A stretch of DNA of 38,553 bases. Source: Krasilnikovozyma curviuscula. Lineage: Eukaryota > Basidiomycota > Tremellomycetes > Cystofilobasidiales > Mrakiaceae. Below, piece after piece: positions 1 to 9,522 of this stretch (position 1 is the stretch's first letter; every line of letters starts with the position of its first letter). The stretch spans positions 1 through 38,553 of the forward strand of contig MVAQ01000212.1 in assembly GCA_014825775.1 (NCBI GenBank), read 5' to 3'. Under the pieces are notes generated by a model. The model had not been told where the DNA came from and did not search any database. It worked only from the letters and a program-made list of their open reading frames with translations. The translations under genes were made by a program, and so were the position numbers.

Positions 1-395
1 TAGCGGGACAGCCCCTGGTCCTGGGGGGGTTTGAAGTACGCGGGTGGGGTCCACGTGTAGGTCCGAAGTGGTTTGTAGGTATAGAGGGCTTTGGGGTCCA
101 GAGAAGACGGTGGGGAGTCCGCCGACGGCGGCAGGTCGAAGAGGGTTGATGAATCATGCATGACCTCGTCGTCGTCGTCGTCGTACTCGACGACGTGCGG
201 CTCGAGCCTGAGGTTGCTGCAGCGGATCCCGAGCCCGAAGATAGACCCCTCCGACCCTCTGTGGTGCTTCGACGGCGTCGCTGGGCACACGACCCTGGCC
301 ACCGTCGGGCTCGTTGGGGGAGATAGACGAGGCGTTGGGTAGGGCGCAGGCGAGTCTGAGGGCAAGGGGCTGCTGGTGTGGGATACAAGGGACAT
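1..395 (-). CDS. Partial hypothetical protein running off the left edge
   Basis: An uninterrupted minus-strand frame begins with an ATG at 395 and stays open to the first base of the window, about 131 codons without a stop, so the gene is truncated by the window edge. I do not recognise the product. It starts with a Ser/Pro-rich stretch (MSLVSHTSSPLPSDSP), then has a run of acidic residues (VEYDDDDDEV) encoded by a TCG/CGA trinucleotide repeat at 166-183, and continues into a Tyr/Pro-rich part (LYTYKPLRTYTWTPPAYF). The frame is GC-rich and low in complexity, so part of its openness could be compositional. The absence of stops, the ATG near the 5' end and the balanced residues after the acidic run favour real coding. 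The start is inferred from the first in-frame ATG; introns further on cannot be judged. Confidence 0.45.
   Translation of the reverse strand, partial: MSLVSHTSSPLPSDSPAPYPTPRLSPPTSPTVARVVCPATPSKHHRGSEGSIFGLGIRCSNLRLEPHVVEYDDDDDEVMHDSSTLFDLPPSADSPPSSLDPKALYTYKPLRTYTWTPPAYFKPPQDQGLSR
166..183. repeat. TCG trinucleotide repeat (poly-Asp tract)
   Basis: Six tandem TCG units lie within the left-edge minus-strand gene and encode its acidic run on that strand. Confidence 0.8.
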
Positions 396-1168
396 GGCAG
401 GCGAGAGAACCAACAGAGTGGAAAGGTCAGGCGATAAAAATGGGAAGGGTGTGATGGCGACCAAGGGAACAGAAGGAAAAAAAAAAATTGAGGAAGGGAT
501 CATCGACCCAAATATAAATTCATGCCGCGTATCCTCCCGTTTGCCTCTCCAGCGCTCTCCCGGTAGCACAGACACACACACTACACCTCATGTTTCCACA
601 TGGAAACCACCCTCGATCACAGGCGACCCACGCATGAAGCATTTGCAAAAACGTGGCTCATGCAGTGAGAGACCGACGCCATCAACCTTATTCTGCGGTA
701 GGCTCACAGCAAGGTTCAAGCGAGACCCTCTGACGTTCGCAACTCACCGACGATCGTCACCCGCAGACCCTCGAATCAGAAACCTGCCGGTTTTGTCTGT
801 GACTCTTTCTCCGTTTCAAGGGTAGGTGAGACGAGATCTCACTTAGCAGTAGTTTTTCTTTCCATCGGAACACATTTTCACATACACATAGTCACTTTGG
901 GAAGAGGGATGCTTCTCAACTGGATCTGAAACTCTCTTTTTTCGCCTATGGTGCATCAAAACTAGTAGCAGCCAGCGCGCCTGCCCCCGTCCTCGACGGC
1001 GAATGGAACCTCGTCCACCCATTGTACCGGGGCGTGAGCCAATGGGTTCAGGAACTCTGCTCCTCGCACAATATTTGCCCTCATCGAAGAATGCCAAATT
1101 GAAACCATAACCCTCCCTTCGCCCTGGTTCTATGGACTCGGACAGAAAACTCTTTTCAGAATCGATCT
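396..1168. other. Intergenic region, no supported gene
   Basis: This stretch separates two minus-strand genes. It should hold the 3' UTR of ARP10 and the promoter of the left-edge gene. The open frames in it (plus 376-825, minus 843-1097) are rich in Arg, Ser and Thr, show no domain and have no splice partners I could find. An A-rich tract at about 477-488 is the only low-complexity feature. Confidence 0.5.
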
Positions 1169-3438
1169 CTATGCGTTTCCTGCAACCTGCTGCTGCTGCT
1201 GCTGCTGAACGTGTATAATTGACCGCAGTGAGGTGTACATCCAGTCGCCTAATGCCTGGCTCAGACGAGCTCGACGGTACTCTTCATCAACGACCATCTC
1301 CATCTCGTCGTCTTCGGCCGCTGCAGGTTCAAGACGTGGCGCGTCGACGTCCATCGACGATGGTGGGGAAGCCGCCGCTGACGGACTGAGAGGTGGCTGG
1401 GCCGTCACCGCCAACGCTTGGGTTGTGATTTGGTTTGAAAGGTTATCGTAGAACTCTTTAGTGATCTCTGGAGCGGAGAGTTTCAATGTACTTTTTCATT
1501 TATCCAAACACACACGAAGAAAGGGAGGGCGCAGTCAGCCACCTTCGTCCGTCGAGCCAATGGATAACGGGCGGCAGTAACCTTGTTCAAAATCAAATAA
1601 AAAAAAGAGACTCACCCTGCTAGACTTCCTCCAACCCATCCAATCATACCTTCACCCCAAGCTGGTGCCTCACCACCTCTCCTGACTTCCCCACCCGAAG
1701 GGTCGTTGAGGATTCCAATCTCACCCTGCAGCTGTCTGATCTCCCTCCACTCATCTCGGATGTGCGTCACCCGTTTTCTCCCAGTCATCGGTACTGTAAT
1801 GGGAGCTTGTTTCGGTGGCGAGGACAAGAGATGGACGAGCTCCTGTCGTAAGCGAGTGACGAACCCGGGTAGTTGAGCGACCCCGCCAGTGACAAGTATT
1901 GAGCTACACATCGACTTCTTCAAGTCCCTCGGTAGGTGCTTGATTGACTTCAATATCAGATGTGGCAGAGACTCAGACTCAGAATAGTGCGACGACAACG
2001 ATGGATCAGAGGTGTAGTGGTGATGCCAGAAGAAATCGGTGGTGTGACTACGCACCCACCCGGGGATCACCAGCGAGCCAGCTTGGAAACCAGAGCTGAG
2101 AGAGACTGGTAGACGAAACACAATGTCGGATGCTTCGGGTGGGAGGGTAGAGTACATTTTGTGCAGCAGAGTGAGGTAGTGGTCGTCTTCGTCTTCCTCT
2201 GACGGAAACGTCGCTGAGGAGCTTGATGATGGCACAGCGAGTTGGATCGTTTCCGTAGCTTCAGATATGACACTCATCCCGCTGCCCGCAATAGGTGTTT
2301 CTGCTTTTTCGTCCAGTGGTAAAGATGGTTTCTTACGTTGGACCAGCAAGCAGCGACCCATGATATCCTCCACCACGCTCTTCGTCAGCGCTTCTAGAGG
2401 AAGAGGTTCAGCCCGACTAGCATTGGTGGAGGATGTGATATCTGCCGGTACAAATTGAGCATAGCGGATCAGAATTTTCCGAAGGATGTTTAGAAGGTGT
2501 GAAGCTGATGGGTGGGGTGAGGAGAGCAGGTGGGAAAACATTGGGCGAGAGGATGAGATCTGCACAAATCATCACGAAATAGATTAACAAATGTTTATAA
2601 GGAGAAAGCTTAGATGGTAACAGAAGACTTACGGGTAGTACCACCGACTCAAGGAAACCGACGTCGACGACGAGAGCTGACGTTCGACCTGTTGCGAGTA
2701 ACGACGTGTGGTGAATAGGGATGAAGGATATGCTGGGTACCTTTGATGAAGAGGGATGGAGCAAATCAACACTAACTGGAATACGATATGAAGAAGAAAG
2801 GGAATCTCTCACCTGGAAATTCTGGAATAGTATGCGACACAACATTTCTTTGACGTAGAGCGGCAGGTACGGGTTCTCGAGAATGAGAACCTTTCGAGCT
2901 TTAGGATCGACTTGTAACCGCCTGGAAAGAAGGATAAATGGTTGTTTAGTAAGCGAGCCTTAAGATAGATTGTACGATCAAAAGCATAGGGGTGGGTTCG
3001 ATCCAGGACGTCAATCAGCGACGAAGACATTACTGTCCGTTTACACTCGAGATAAGGTACTTCGACCAACCAATCCGGAAGCTTACTTCCCACCCATAGT
3101 GCAAATAGATTGCCTTGAAGGGAAGGGACTAACTTGTAGAAAACCTCTCTGAGCATCAATCCCAATTCGCCTTCAACAACCCTTTTCTTCTCCTCCCCAT
3201 CATCGCCCATGCCGACATCTAATCCCCACAATCCCTCAAATACATTCGTGCTACCAGCAGCACCGACATTTGCTCTTGTTCCCGTGCTTGAACCTGAAGG
3301 CAAAGGGAGAGCAGTGGGCACACACGCTCTCGGACGCGATTCACCACTGAAGCCGATTTTGAACGTGTGACTACCAGGGTCAATCACAACTTTGTCTTCT
3401 GTTCCATACAGGGCGTGCCGTCGGAGGGTCGTCGACAT
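1169..3438 (-). CDS. ARP10: Actin-related protein 10 (dynactin pointed-end subunit)
   Basis: Five exons: 3438-3134, 2921-2813, 2740-2633, 2559-1616 and 1490-1169, giving 595 aa with every junction in phase. The order of conserved blocks follows the Arp10/ACTR10 family: an N-terminal phosphate-loop-like stretch (VVIDPGSHTFKIGFSGE), then VLILENPYLP, then ILFQNFQVPSISF. Next come the second loop-like block (SALVVDVGFLESVVLP), the C-terminal ILVTGGVAQLPGF and WVGGSLAG, and the tail EITKEFYDN. Arp10 caps the pointed-end complex of dynactin and supports dynein cargo transport (family knowledge). It is longer than the roughly 420-residue human protein. The extra length sits in an acidic Ser-rich insertion around the middle and in a C-terminal tail with a CAG-encoded poly-Gln run. 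The start is the ATG in MSTTLRRHALYG; an upstream in-frame ATG at 3489 would add 17 residues that look like leader sequence. Confidence 0.85.
1187..1207. repeat. TGC/CAG trinucleotide repeat (poly-Gln in Arp10)
   Basis: A tandem TGC run on the plus strand reads as CAG codons on the minus strand and gives seven Gln near the C-terminus of Arp10, seven codons or fewer before the stop. Confidence 0.8.
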
Positions 3439-4394
3439 GATACTGTTGTTGTCGCTGGTGGTGAGTTTTTTGGTCAAAAGGGAAGGCAAGGAGGTGAGAG
3501 CTATTGTTGGGTGAAGGTGGAAATGGAACTCGAGATAGAATTATTCTTCTCGTATGACCGAAGCATATGCTAGCGTATAGGCTGTTGAGATGGTAAACTG
3601 TTGGAAGTCCAACGACAGGCACGAACGCGAGCTACCTTCAACGCTATCACCGCTTGTTTTAAGCCAACACAGCTCCCTGTATTCAAGAGAGTACTCCAAG
3701 CTAGCAGAGAGACCTTATCTAGCAAATGAGGGACAGCTACAAGCTTAAGAAAAACTCCCTGGTGCGCTGGAAACCTCAAAGCTTGGACCACTTACAAAAT
3801 CGAACATTACACGTTAGAATCAGGAGGACCCAGGAGGACCCTAAGGAAAAATGGAGTAGAACAGCATACCTAGCTGATATTTTTTGAAGCTACTGGCACC
3901 AAAATGGGAGAAAACAGGACTTCGAGCACAATTTCGTTCGCAGCTTGTTGGTGAGGGGTACGCTTGCAACAGCCTATCTTCAGATTTTGTGGAAACCACC
4001 CATCAAGTTTCCAAGTCGGCAGCAAATGCATTGATTGTCTGTCTCTTGAATACAATAGCTTTGCAGCTGGCGTTGTTATCTTTAAAAACTGAGCTCTGGC
4101 GGCTTGTCCAGCCGTTTCCTGGTTTGTGGTATGCCAATTTTACTCGACACGTACAGCAGAAATCGCTCGAATTGGGTATGTATGATGGTTTCTTACTGAG
4201 CCAGCTCTTATGAAAGATTTAGACATTCACGTTTGACTAGCACGTTCTGGCGACTGTTCTCCCTGTGCACCGCCAGCCAGTTTGATGAGACTTGTTTGCG
4301 CTCCTCGAAGGTTTAGGTTTTACACCACCGCAATTACACGGGCGGTTCTGTGGCAAATATCTAGTCTAAAGCGCTGGATGGGCACTATTCAATC

Positions 4395-4433
4395 CTAGTA
4401 TTCTAATCTCTAGTATTCTAATCTCTAGTATTA
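4395..4433 (+). repeat. 15-bp tandem repeat (about 2.6 copies)
   Basis: The unit ctagtattctaatct starts at 4395, 4410 and 4425, the last copy being partial. It ends directly at the TATA-like motif upstream of the secreted-protein gene at 4479. Confidence 0.85.
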
Positions 4434-4437
4434 TATA
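4432..4437 (+). promoter_or_regulatory. TATA-like element of the secreted-protein gene
   Basis: TATATA about 42 bases upstream of the ATG at 4479. The distance would give a short 5' leader. The assignment rests on motif and position only. Confidence 0.45.
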
Positions 4438-4478
4438 CAGCTCTTAACATCCATCCTCTATTGTGCCCTCCGCACTCC

Positions 4479-5260
4479 ATGAAGATCAGTTCGTGGAACG
4501 CAGCCATCGCAGCTGTTCTGCTCCTTCCAATAACCAACTCAGCACATTCTTTACCGCAAGAGCTCACCAATGCTCAACGATTTTCTCGAGGTCTTCCACC
4601 TAATGCTCCGAAGGGATACATTCTCACAAACGGCAGATATCTCCCCAAAAGTCGGGGTACGAAGGCGAAACAGCGACGAGATCCTGTTCCTTCGGGTAAA
4701 TCCATTTTCCTGTCACGTTCAGTCAGTGGCCTCAGAAATCATAATTCATTCTTTTTCCATTTAGATATCAACAACCCTCCTGCTATTGTCAAAAGTTATG
4801 TTTATGTGTATGATCCTGTCAGCACCACCCGGTATACTGGCACCTGTATCTCTACGAGGGGCAAATGGTCAGCCAACTTCTTGAACATTTTCTATGATAC
4901 TACCGAGAACCACCAAGTGTTTTGACCTTTTAAAGATGTCTTCTCGTTTCCAGGATCCAAACCAACACATGTGCGCAATACACATTCACCCCAATTGCCG
5001 GAACCACCAACTCTTACTTATTAAAAACATCGCAGGGCTTCTGTGCCGTATCAGCTTCGGACAACTCCTTGAGCTGTGCAGCAACTATCCTCCAGCAGGA
5101 AGCGTCGACATTCACCATCGACACAATGACCAAAATTGTTTCTTTCACTGGGTCGAGCGAGTTCTCGGGGCCGGTGATTCCGGCTGGGGTATCTCAAACG
5201 ACCGTTTATGGTGATAGTACTCATGGCGTCATCTTGTACTTCCAGCTTTCGCCTGTGTAG
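4479..5260 (+). CDS. Small secreted protein with RGLPP motif
   Basis: Proposed exons 4479-4695, 4765-4867 and 4954-5260 give 208 aa. The first 25 or so residues form a signal peptide (MKISSWNAAIAAVLLLPITN). They are followed by ELTNAQRFSRGLPPNAP, a motif I associate with a large group of uncharacterised secreted proteins in basidiomycetes. The remainder is a polar, beta-like domain with Cys residues (TNTCAQYTF, GFCAVSASDNSLSC) and a C-terminal HGVILYFQLSPV. The function is unknown; secretion is inferred. Intron 1 is well supported. Intron 2 uses a weaker GTCAGC donor, chosen because it alone joins the two coding-like frames in phase. The gene converges tail-to-tail on the WSC-DPBB gene, with 86 bases between the stops, and has a TATA motif and 15-bp repeats upstream. 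Confidence 0.65.
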
Positions 5261-5346
5261 ATTAGAAAACCGCGTTATTGTCTTGCACTTGTAGAGCTCG
5301 AAATATCCGGAAAATCCTTAAGACAATAACATAGCCATATTATGTT

Positions 5347-7503
5347 CTATACGTCCGCAAGGGTTCCAGTTCCCGTCACCCAGCTCCAGGTGCCGACCAT
5401 GCGGCCGACGTCCAGGCTCGCCAGCTGAGCGAACGCGCCTTCTGAGAAATCCAGATCTCTCTCGGCACACCCTTCACATCGGTCGACGACTTCAACAATC
5501 ATAGAAGTAGAACCATCTGATGGATTAGAGAAAAAGCAGTCAGATTCTATCATAGGCAAGAAGAAGTCATTACAAATGCTCACAAGTGACGTTGATGTGA
5601 TGACCGCAGATTGGGTTATCATTCGGGTTTCCATTCCCATTATCATAGCTGTAGCCTGGCCAGGAATCGAACAGCAGCTCTGAGACGGCAACGATTGGTT
5701 GGGATGCAGTGTTCGTGTACCCACACGCTCCAAGCCCAGTTTCGAACCAAGTGAAGTCACCTGTATAGGGACCAACACCGTCTGTGTCAACAGTAATCGT
5801 TTGGGTGGCAACTGCAGATGTTGACGTTGACGTTGAGGTGGATGTGATTACTGAGGAGGAGGAGGAGGAGGAGGAGGAGGAGGTAGGGGTAGCAGCGCTG
5901 GAGGAGGTTGAAACTGCTAGAGGGGAAGAGGAGGAGACAATAGATGACGACGTTGTTGTTGAAGTAACGGCTGAAGATGAGGATGAAGATGAGGATGAAG
6001 ACGAGGAGGTGACCGCTGATGATGAAGAGACGGCTGAAGATGACGACGACGTCAAGGACAAATAGGTTGAAGACGAGGTTGAAATTGCTGTCGATGACGA
6101 AAATGCACTGGAAGATGTGGTAGTGACTGTGGATGATACCGCGGATGCAGACGATGACACTATGCTCGGGATGGAAGTTGCCGATGTCGAGGCAGGTGTT
6201 GAGACAGCCGAAGAGGTGACAGTAGCGACACTCGAAGCCGAAGAGACTACAACTGATGATGACGATGCTGCTGTAACAGCAGAGCTATGAGTAGCAGACA
6301 CAGCGGCAGTTGACGAAGTTGACGAGTTAGAGATCTGGTAGAGCGATATGGCTCCCCAGCCGCCGCATTCTTCGAACGGGTCATTGGCACAGGCGTAAGC
6401 GCATTGACCAGTAGCGAGGTTGGATGAGGAAAGGGCGGTGGAGAGTGAGGAGGAGCAGAAGCATTGGACGGTGGCTAGAAAGAGAAATTGACAGCTGAGA
6501 TGGCAGTCTATCTGAATGTACGCAAGTAAAACTCACCTTCTAGACCGGCGTATGTGTACCCTCCAGAAGCACACAGACTTACACACGACTGAACAGTCAT
6601 GCCACTGATCTCAGTGTAGGTGTTGGAGACCAGTCTTGAGCTTGTTGGGTCTAAATAACAACCGAGGTAGGTAGAAGTAGGGGCAAGGACAGCAGCGGCC
6701 GAAGAAGTTGCCGATGCTGAGGCAGAGACAGCCGAAGAGACTATAGAAGAGAGAGAGGCAGAGCTAGCGCCAGAAGACACCGCTGCTGATGTTGAAGATG
6801 AAAGAGAGATTGTCGAGTTGCCTTTTGTAGAGTAGACCGACATAGATCCCCATCCACCACAGATCTCTGCCGAGTTCCCAGGACATGGATAGATGCAGCC
6901 ACCAGGATTAGCGTTGGAGGATGAGAGCGGAGTCGAAAGGGATGACGAGCAGAAACACTGGACGGCAGCTTAGGAAAACACGGAAATCGAAACATCAGCT
7001 AGGTCAACTCATTAACGAACTAGTGTAAAAGGCCCACCTTCAAGCCCAGCATAGGAGTAGCCGCTAGACGCACAAAGTGCAGTGCAGATTTCGACAGTCA
7101 TTAAAGACTGAGACGTGTATGAGTTGGAGAGCAGTCTGCTGCTGCTTGGATCAAGGTAGCAACCGAGATAGGAGAATCCAGTAGACGAAGTTGAGTTGGA
7201 AATCGAGGCAGAGACGCTAGCAGTAGATGACGCAGAGCTGGTAGCTGTTGGGGTGGCAGTGATGGTGCTGTTCGCAGTACACACGGTCGAGCGTTTCCTT
7301 TTGAGTTTTCTCATTCGGCCAATGAGTGCCATACTGTTGTCATGACCCCCAGTGGATAAGAGACCCCTTTGGTGTCTAGCTGAAAGACCTCTCATTTGAG
7401 CACGTCCCGCATCGTTGTGAGGTGAGGATGCACCTGCTGCTGAAGCCGGGAGTGCGCTGGACAAGAGGCTGAGGACGATTGGGAGGGCGAGGATGACCTG
7501 CAT
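5347..7503 (-). CDS. WSC-WSC-Ser/Thr linker-double-psi beta-barrel wall protein
   Basis: Four exons: 7503-7038, 6968-6537, 6474-5584 and 5516-5347, giving 652 aa, all introns in phase 1. A signal peptide (MQVILALPIVLSLLSSALPA) is followed by a basic stretch (RMRKLKRKR). The first WSC domain covers about 109-203 (YLGCYLDPSSSRLL, AAVQCFCSSS, EICGGWGSMSVY). The second covers about 254-347 with the same Cys pattern (YLGCYLDPTSSRLV, ECGGWGAISLY). A roughly 180-residue Ser/Thr-rich linker follows. The C-terminus (about 536-652) matches the RlpA/expansin-like double-psi beta-barrel, with FTWFETGLGACGY, NPICGHHINVT and VEVVDRCEGCAERDLD, the last containing the Asp usually conserved. WSC domains bind wall glycans and DPBB domains act on or bind wall polymers (family knowledge), so an extracellular wall-loosening or carbohydrate-binding role is likely. 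Introns fall at the equivalent point in both WSC domains, suggesting tandem duplication with the intron. Confidence 0.85.
5853..5882. repeat. GAG/CTC trinucleotide repeat in the Ser-rich linker
   Basis: About ten tandem GAG units on the plus strand read as poly-Ser on the minus strand inside the linker of the WSC-DPBB protein. Further GATGAG-type imperfect repeats continue to about 6010. Confidence 0.8.
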
Positions 7504-9522
7504 CGTAGAGGTTTGGCTGAAAGAGTTGTATAAGAGGTGATTATGTGTTGAACGAGTGTGTTGTATCTAGCTGTGGCCTGCTCTGTGGGTCCTGTCGAAG
7601 GAGGGGAAAGGAAGAGGGTGAAATAATTTTTTGGGTGGTTGGATGTTGGGAGACATCAGAGAAGCTGTTCCTGGGGTCCTTTATATATCTTGAACGCAGA
7701 ATGGAAATTGATCTGACCACAGTCATCAGATCGCTGGTCAATCTTTCCATTACCGTTCGATAGACACTTTCGCAGCGCGTCCGCGAAAGGAAATCACGAG
7801 GGGGCGGGTCGCGTCTTCCCCAAAATAAATAAACAGTAAGACACGCAGCGACTGTGGTTCGAGGCTGCACAGTAGACACGTTGCTTGGTATTCTGCATAG
7901 AACAACTTAAATACCACGCGCAAGTAGGGTAACTTTCAGGACCCATGCTGGACGTGGCGCACCAAAATAAACAAAACATCAGATCCATTTCTTTCCGCCG
8001 TTTTCTTCTTATAGCTAAGTAGCGCATATGGGGAAAAAGAACACACTTGATTTTTGCGATTGAGATTGTGGAACGGGAAGAAGATGACGGAGCGGTTACA
8101 TTTGGTAGTCAGGTAAATTGTATCGACATACGCAGAGATAAGAATTCAGTATACTTAATTTTTGTACGAGTACAAAGTTTCTGAAGTGTTGTTCAACAGG
8201 ATTTTTTTTCATTCCATTCAAAGTACGGCACTGAACAAACTGTCTTCCGTGCTTCAACGGTTCAAAAGTACATTCATGCTTGCAGCTGCCAAGCTCATCG
8301 TATGGTCAAGGTTTACACTGCTGTGGTCTTCAGAACCAAGGCTAGGATTGTTGGAGGAGTTGTTAGATGGAATGAAGACCTTGCTCAGCACTGATCAATG
8401 TCGCACAGTAGATAGATCAGCTGGTTGGTTCTAGTCAGCCAGTCAAGGAGAAGGAGTTGAAGGCGTTGAGCATTTGAGCATAACTGTTTAGTCTCGCCTA
8501 TCATTTATAACTCACTAATTGATGTTTCTCGTTGAAATGAAAATCTCGTTCGTTGTTGGCTCCACGACATCTGTCGTCACCTCCAACATCCGTATCCAGG
8601 ATTAGTACGCAGTTCGGCACTCAGTTTTTTTTTAGTATACTTCCACATCTTTATATTGTTTGCACTGTTCCATTCTCCTCTCTTGAACAGTAGCAAAGTT
8701 GTTCTGGTCTTCTCCGAACACCGCACTTGCGTATCAGCCCCATCGCGAAGATGATTGCGCTTTTCTCAGACTGCAACCGCCAGGTAGTCAACTCTCAAGA
8801 CAACGGTGGAAGATGTTTATATACTCCCACATTGAGTGCATTCTGAGGGCAAACTACGATGCGAAAACCAGAGTAACCAATTGATCCGCCGTGTATTCAT
8901 GTTGAACACCAAAACTTCTAGATGTAAAATCCTGGACTTACAGGCATGGAATGGTTTTGAAGCCCAGCTAATCACAGGGTTGCCATGAAGTTCAATTCGA
9001 ATGGTTCGACCATGCCTGCGCCTCTGGTTCTCCTCGACACCATTCTCTCCGAATTCAGGATTTCCAAAGGACGTTTTTGGGTTCCATCATCCTCAGACAT
9101 AGAACTAAAGGTCAGATTGATGTCCCTCCCTCACACTTTGGCTTTCATTGACCCTTTGTTGCTTCGAAATTGGCAGGTATTTCATCTGTTCACGAAGCGG
9201 TGAACCAGTACCGTCGACAGCGAATACCTGAGGGTTTTCTGGCCTCCCTACATAATTCAAGAGCATTAAGGTGAGAATCATTGTTTGGGTGCCCGGTAGT
9301 GGATGGGAACTGCTGTATCGAGCGGGTGCTGATGGAGCTTGTCTGCTCTACTACTTGCCTTCTGGATCTCTCGCTCGTGTCTTCAGCTCTTGAAAGACCT
9401 TGCTCGTCATCAGTACCTCAAAGATACCCCATTTACTCAGTATTGGCTGGTGCATAAAACTCTCGGGGCTCTTCTCTTTGGTTCTGGCTCGATTATAGAC
9501 AAACTCCCCTTACTGTGACAAA
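7504..9522. other. Gene-poor 2 kb divergent intergenic region
   Basis: It lies between the starts of the WSC-DPBB gene (minus) and CSN4 (plus). Several open frames of 60-110 codons occur (for example plus 8162-8434, plus 8985-9203, minus 7541-7879). None shows a domain, a signal peptide, coding-like residue balance or splice partners. I see no transposon ends or long repeats. It is long for this compact locus. Confidence 0.45.
7680..7687 (-). promoter_or_regulatory. TATA box of the WSC-DPBB gene
   Basis: The minus strand reads TATATAAA here, about 177 bases upstream of the ATG at 7503. No other core element was identified. Confidence 0.45.

Larger units (their letters stand above)
3439..4478. 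other. Divergent intergenic region between ARP10 and a secreted-protein gene
   Basis: This 1 kb lies between two outward-facing starts. A plus frame at 3884-4213 lacks any recognisable domain, a credible ATG context and splice partners, so I do not call it. A short direct duplication (caggaggacc twice) sits near 3823-3840. The only organised elements are the 15-bp repeats and TATA motif just before 4479. Confidence 0.5.

Noticed and set aside
376..825. 149-codon plus-strand frame
   Set aside because: Lys/Arg/Ser/Thr-rich without domain or signal peptide; it overlaps the promoter of the left-edge gene and has no splice partner.
2960..3040. tRNA B-box-like sequence (ggttcgatcc near 2996)
   Set aside because: No matching A box, no acceptor-stem complementarity and no anticodon stem at the required distance; it lies in ARP10 intron 1.
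3884..4213. 109-codon plus-strand frame with a hydrophobic stretch
   Set aside because: It starts with a non-ATG codon, no family resemblance is seen and no neighbouring exon joins it.
5784..6065. 93-codon plus-str frame made of Glu and Asp runs
   Set aside because: It is the antisense shadow of the poly-Ser linker of the WSC-DPBB gene.
8162..8434. 90-codon plus-strand frame starting with a TTG codon
   Set aside because: No ATG near its start, no domain and no promoter; expected by chance in a 2 kb gene-poor region.
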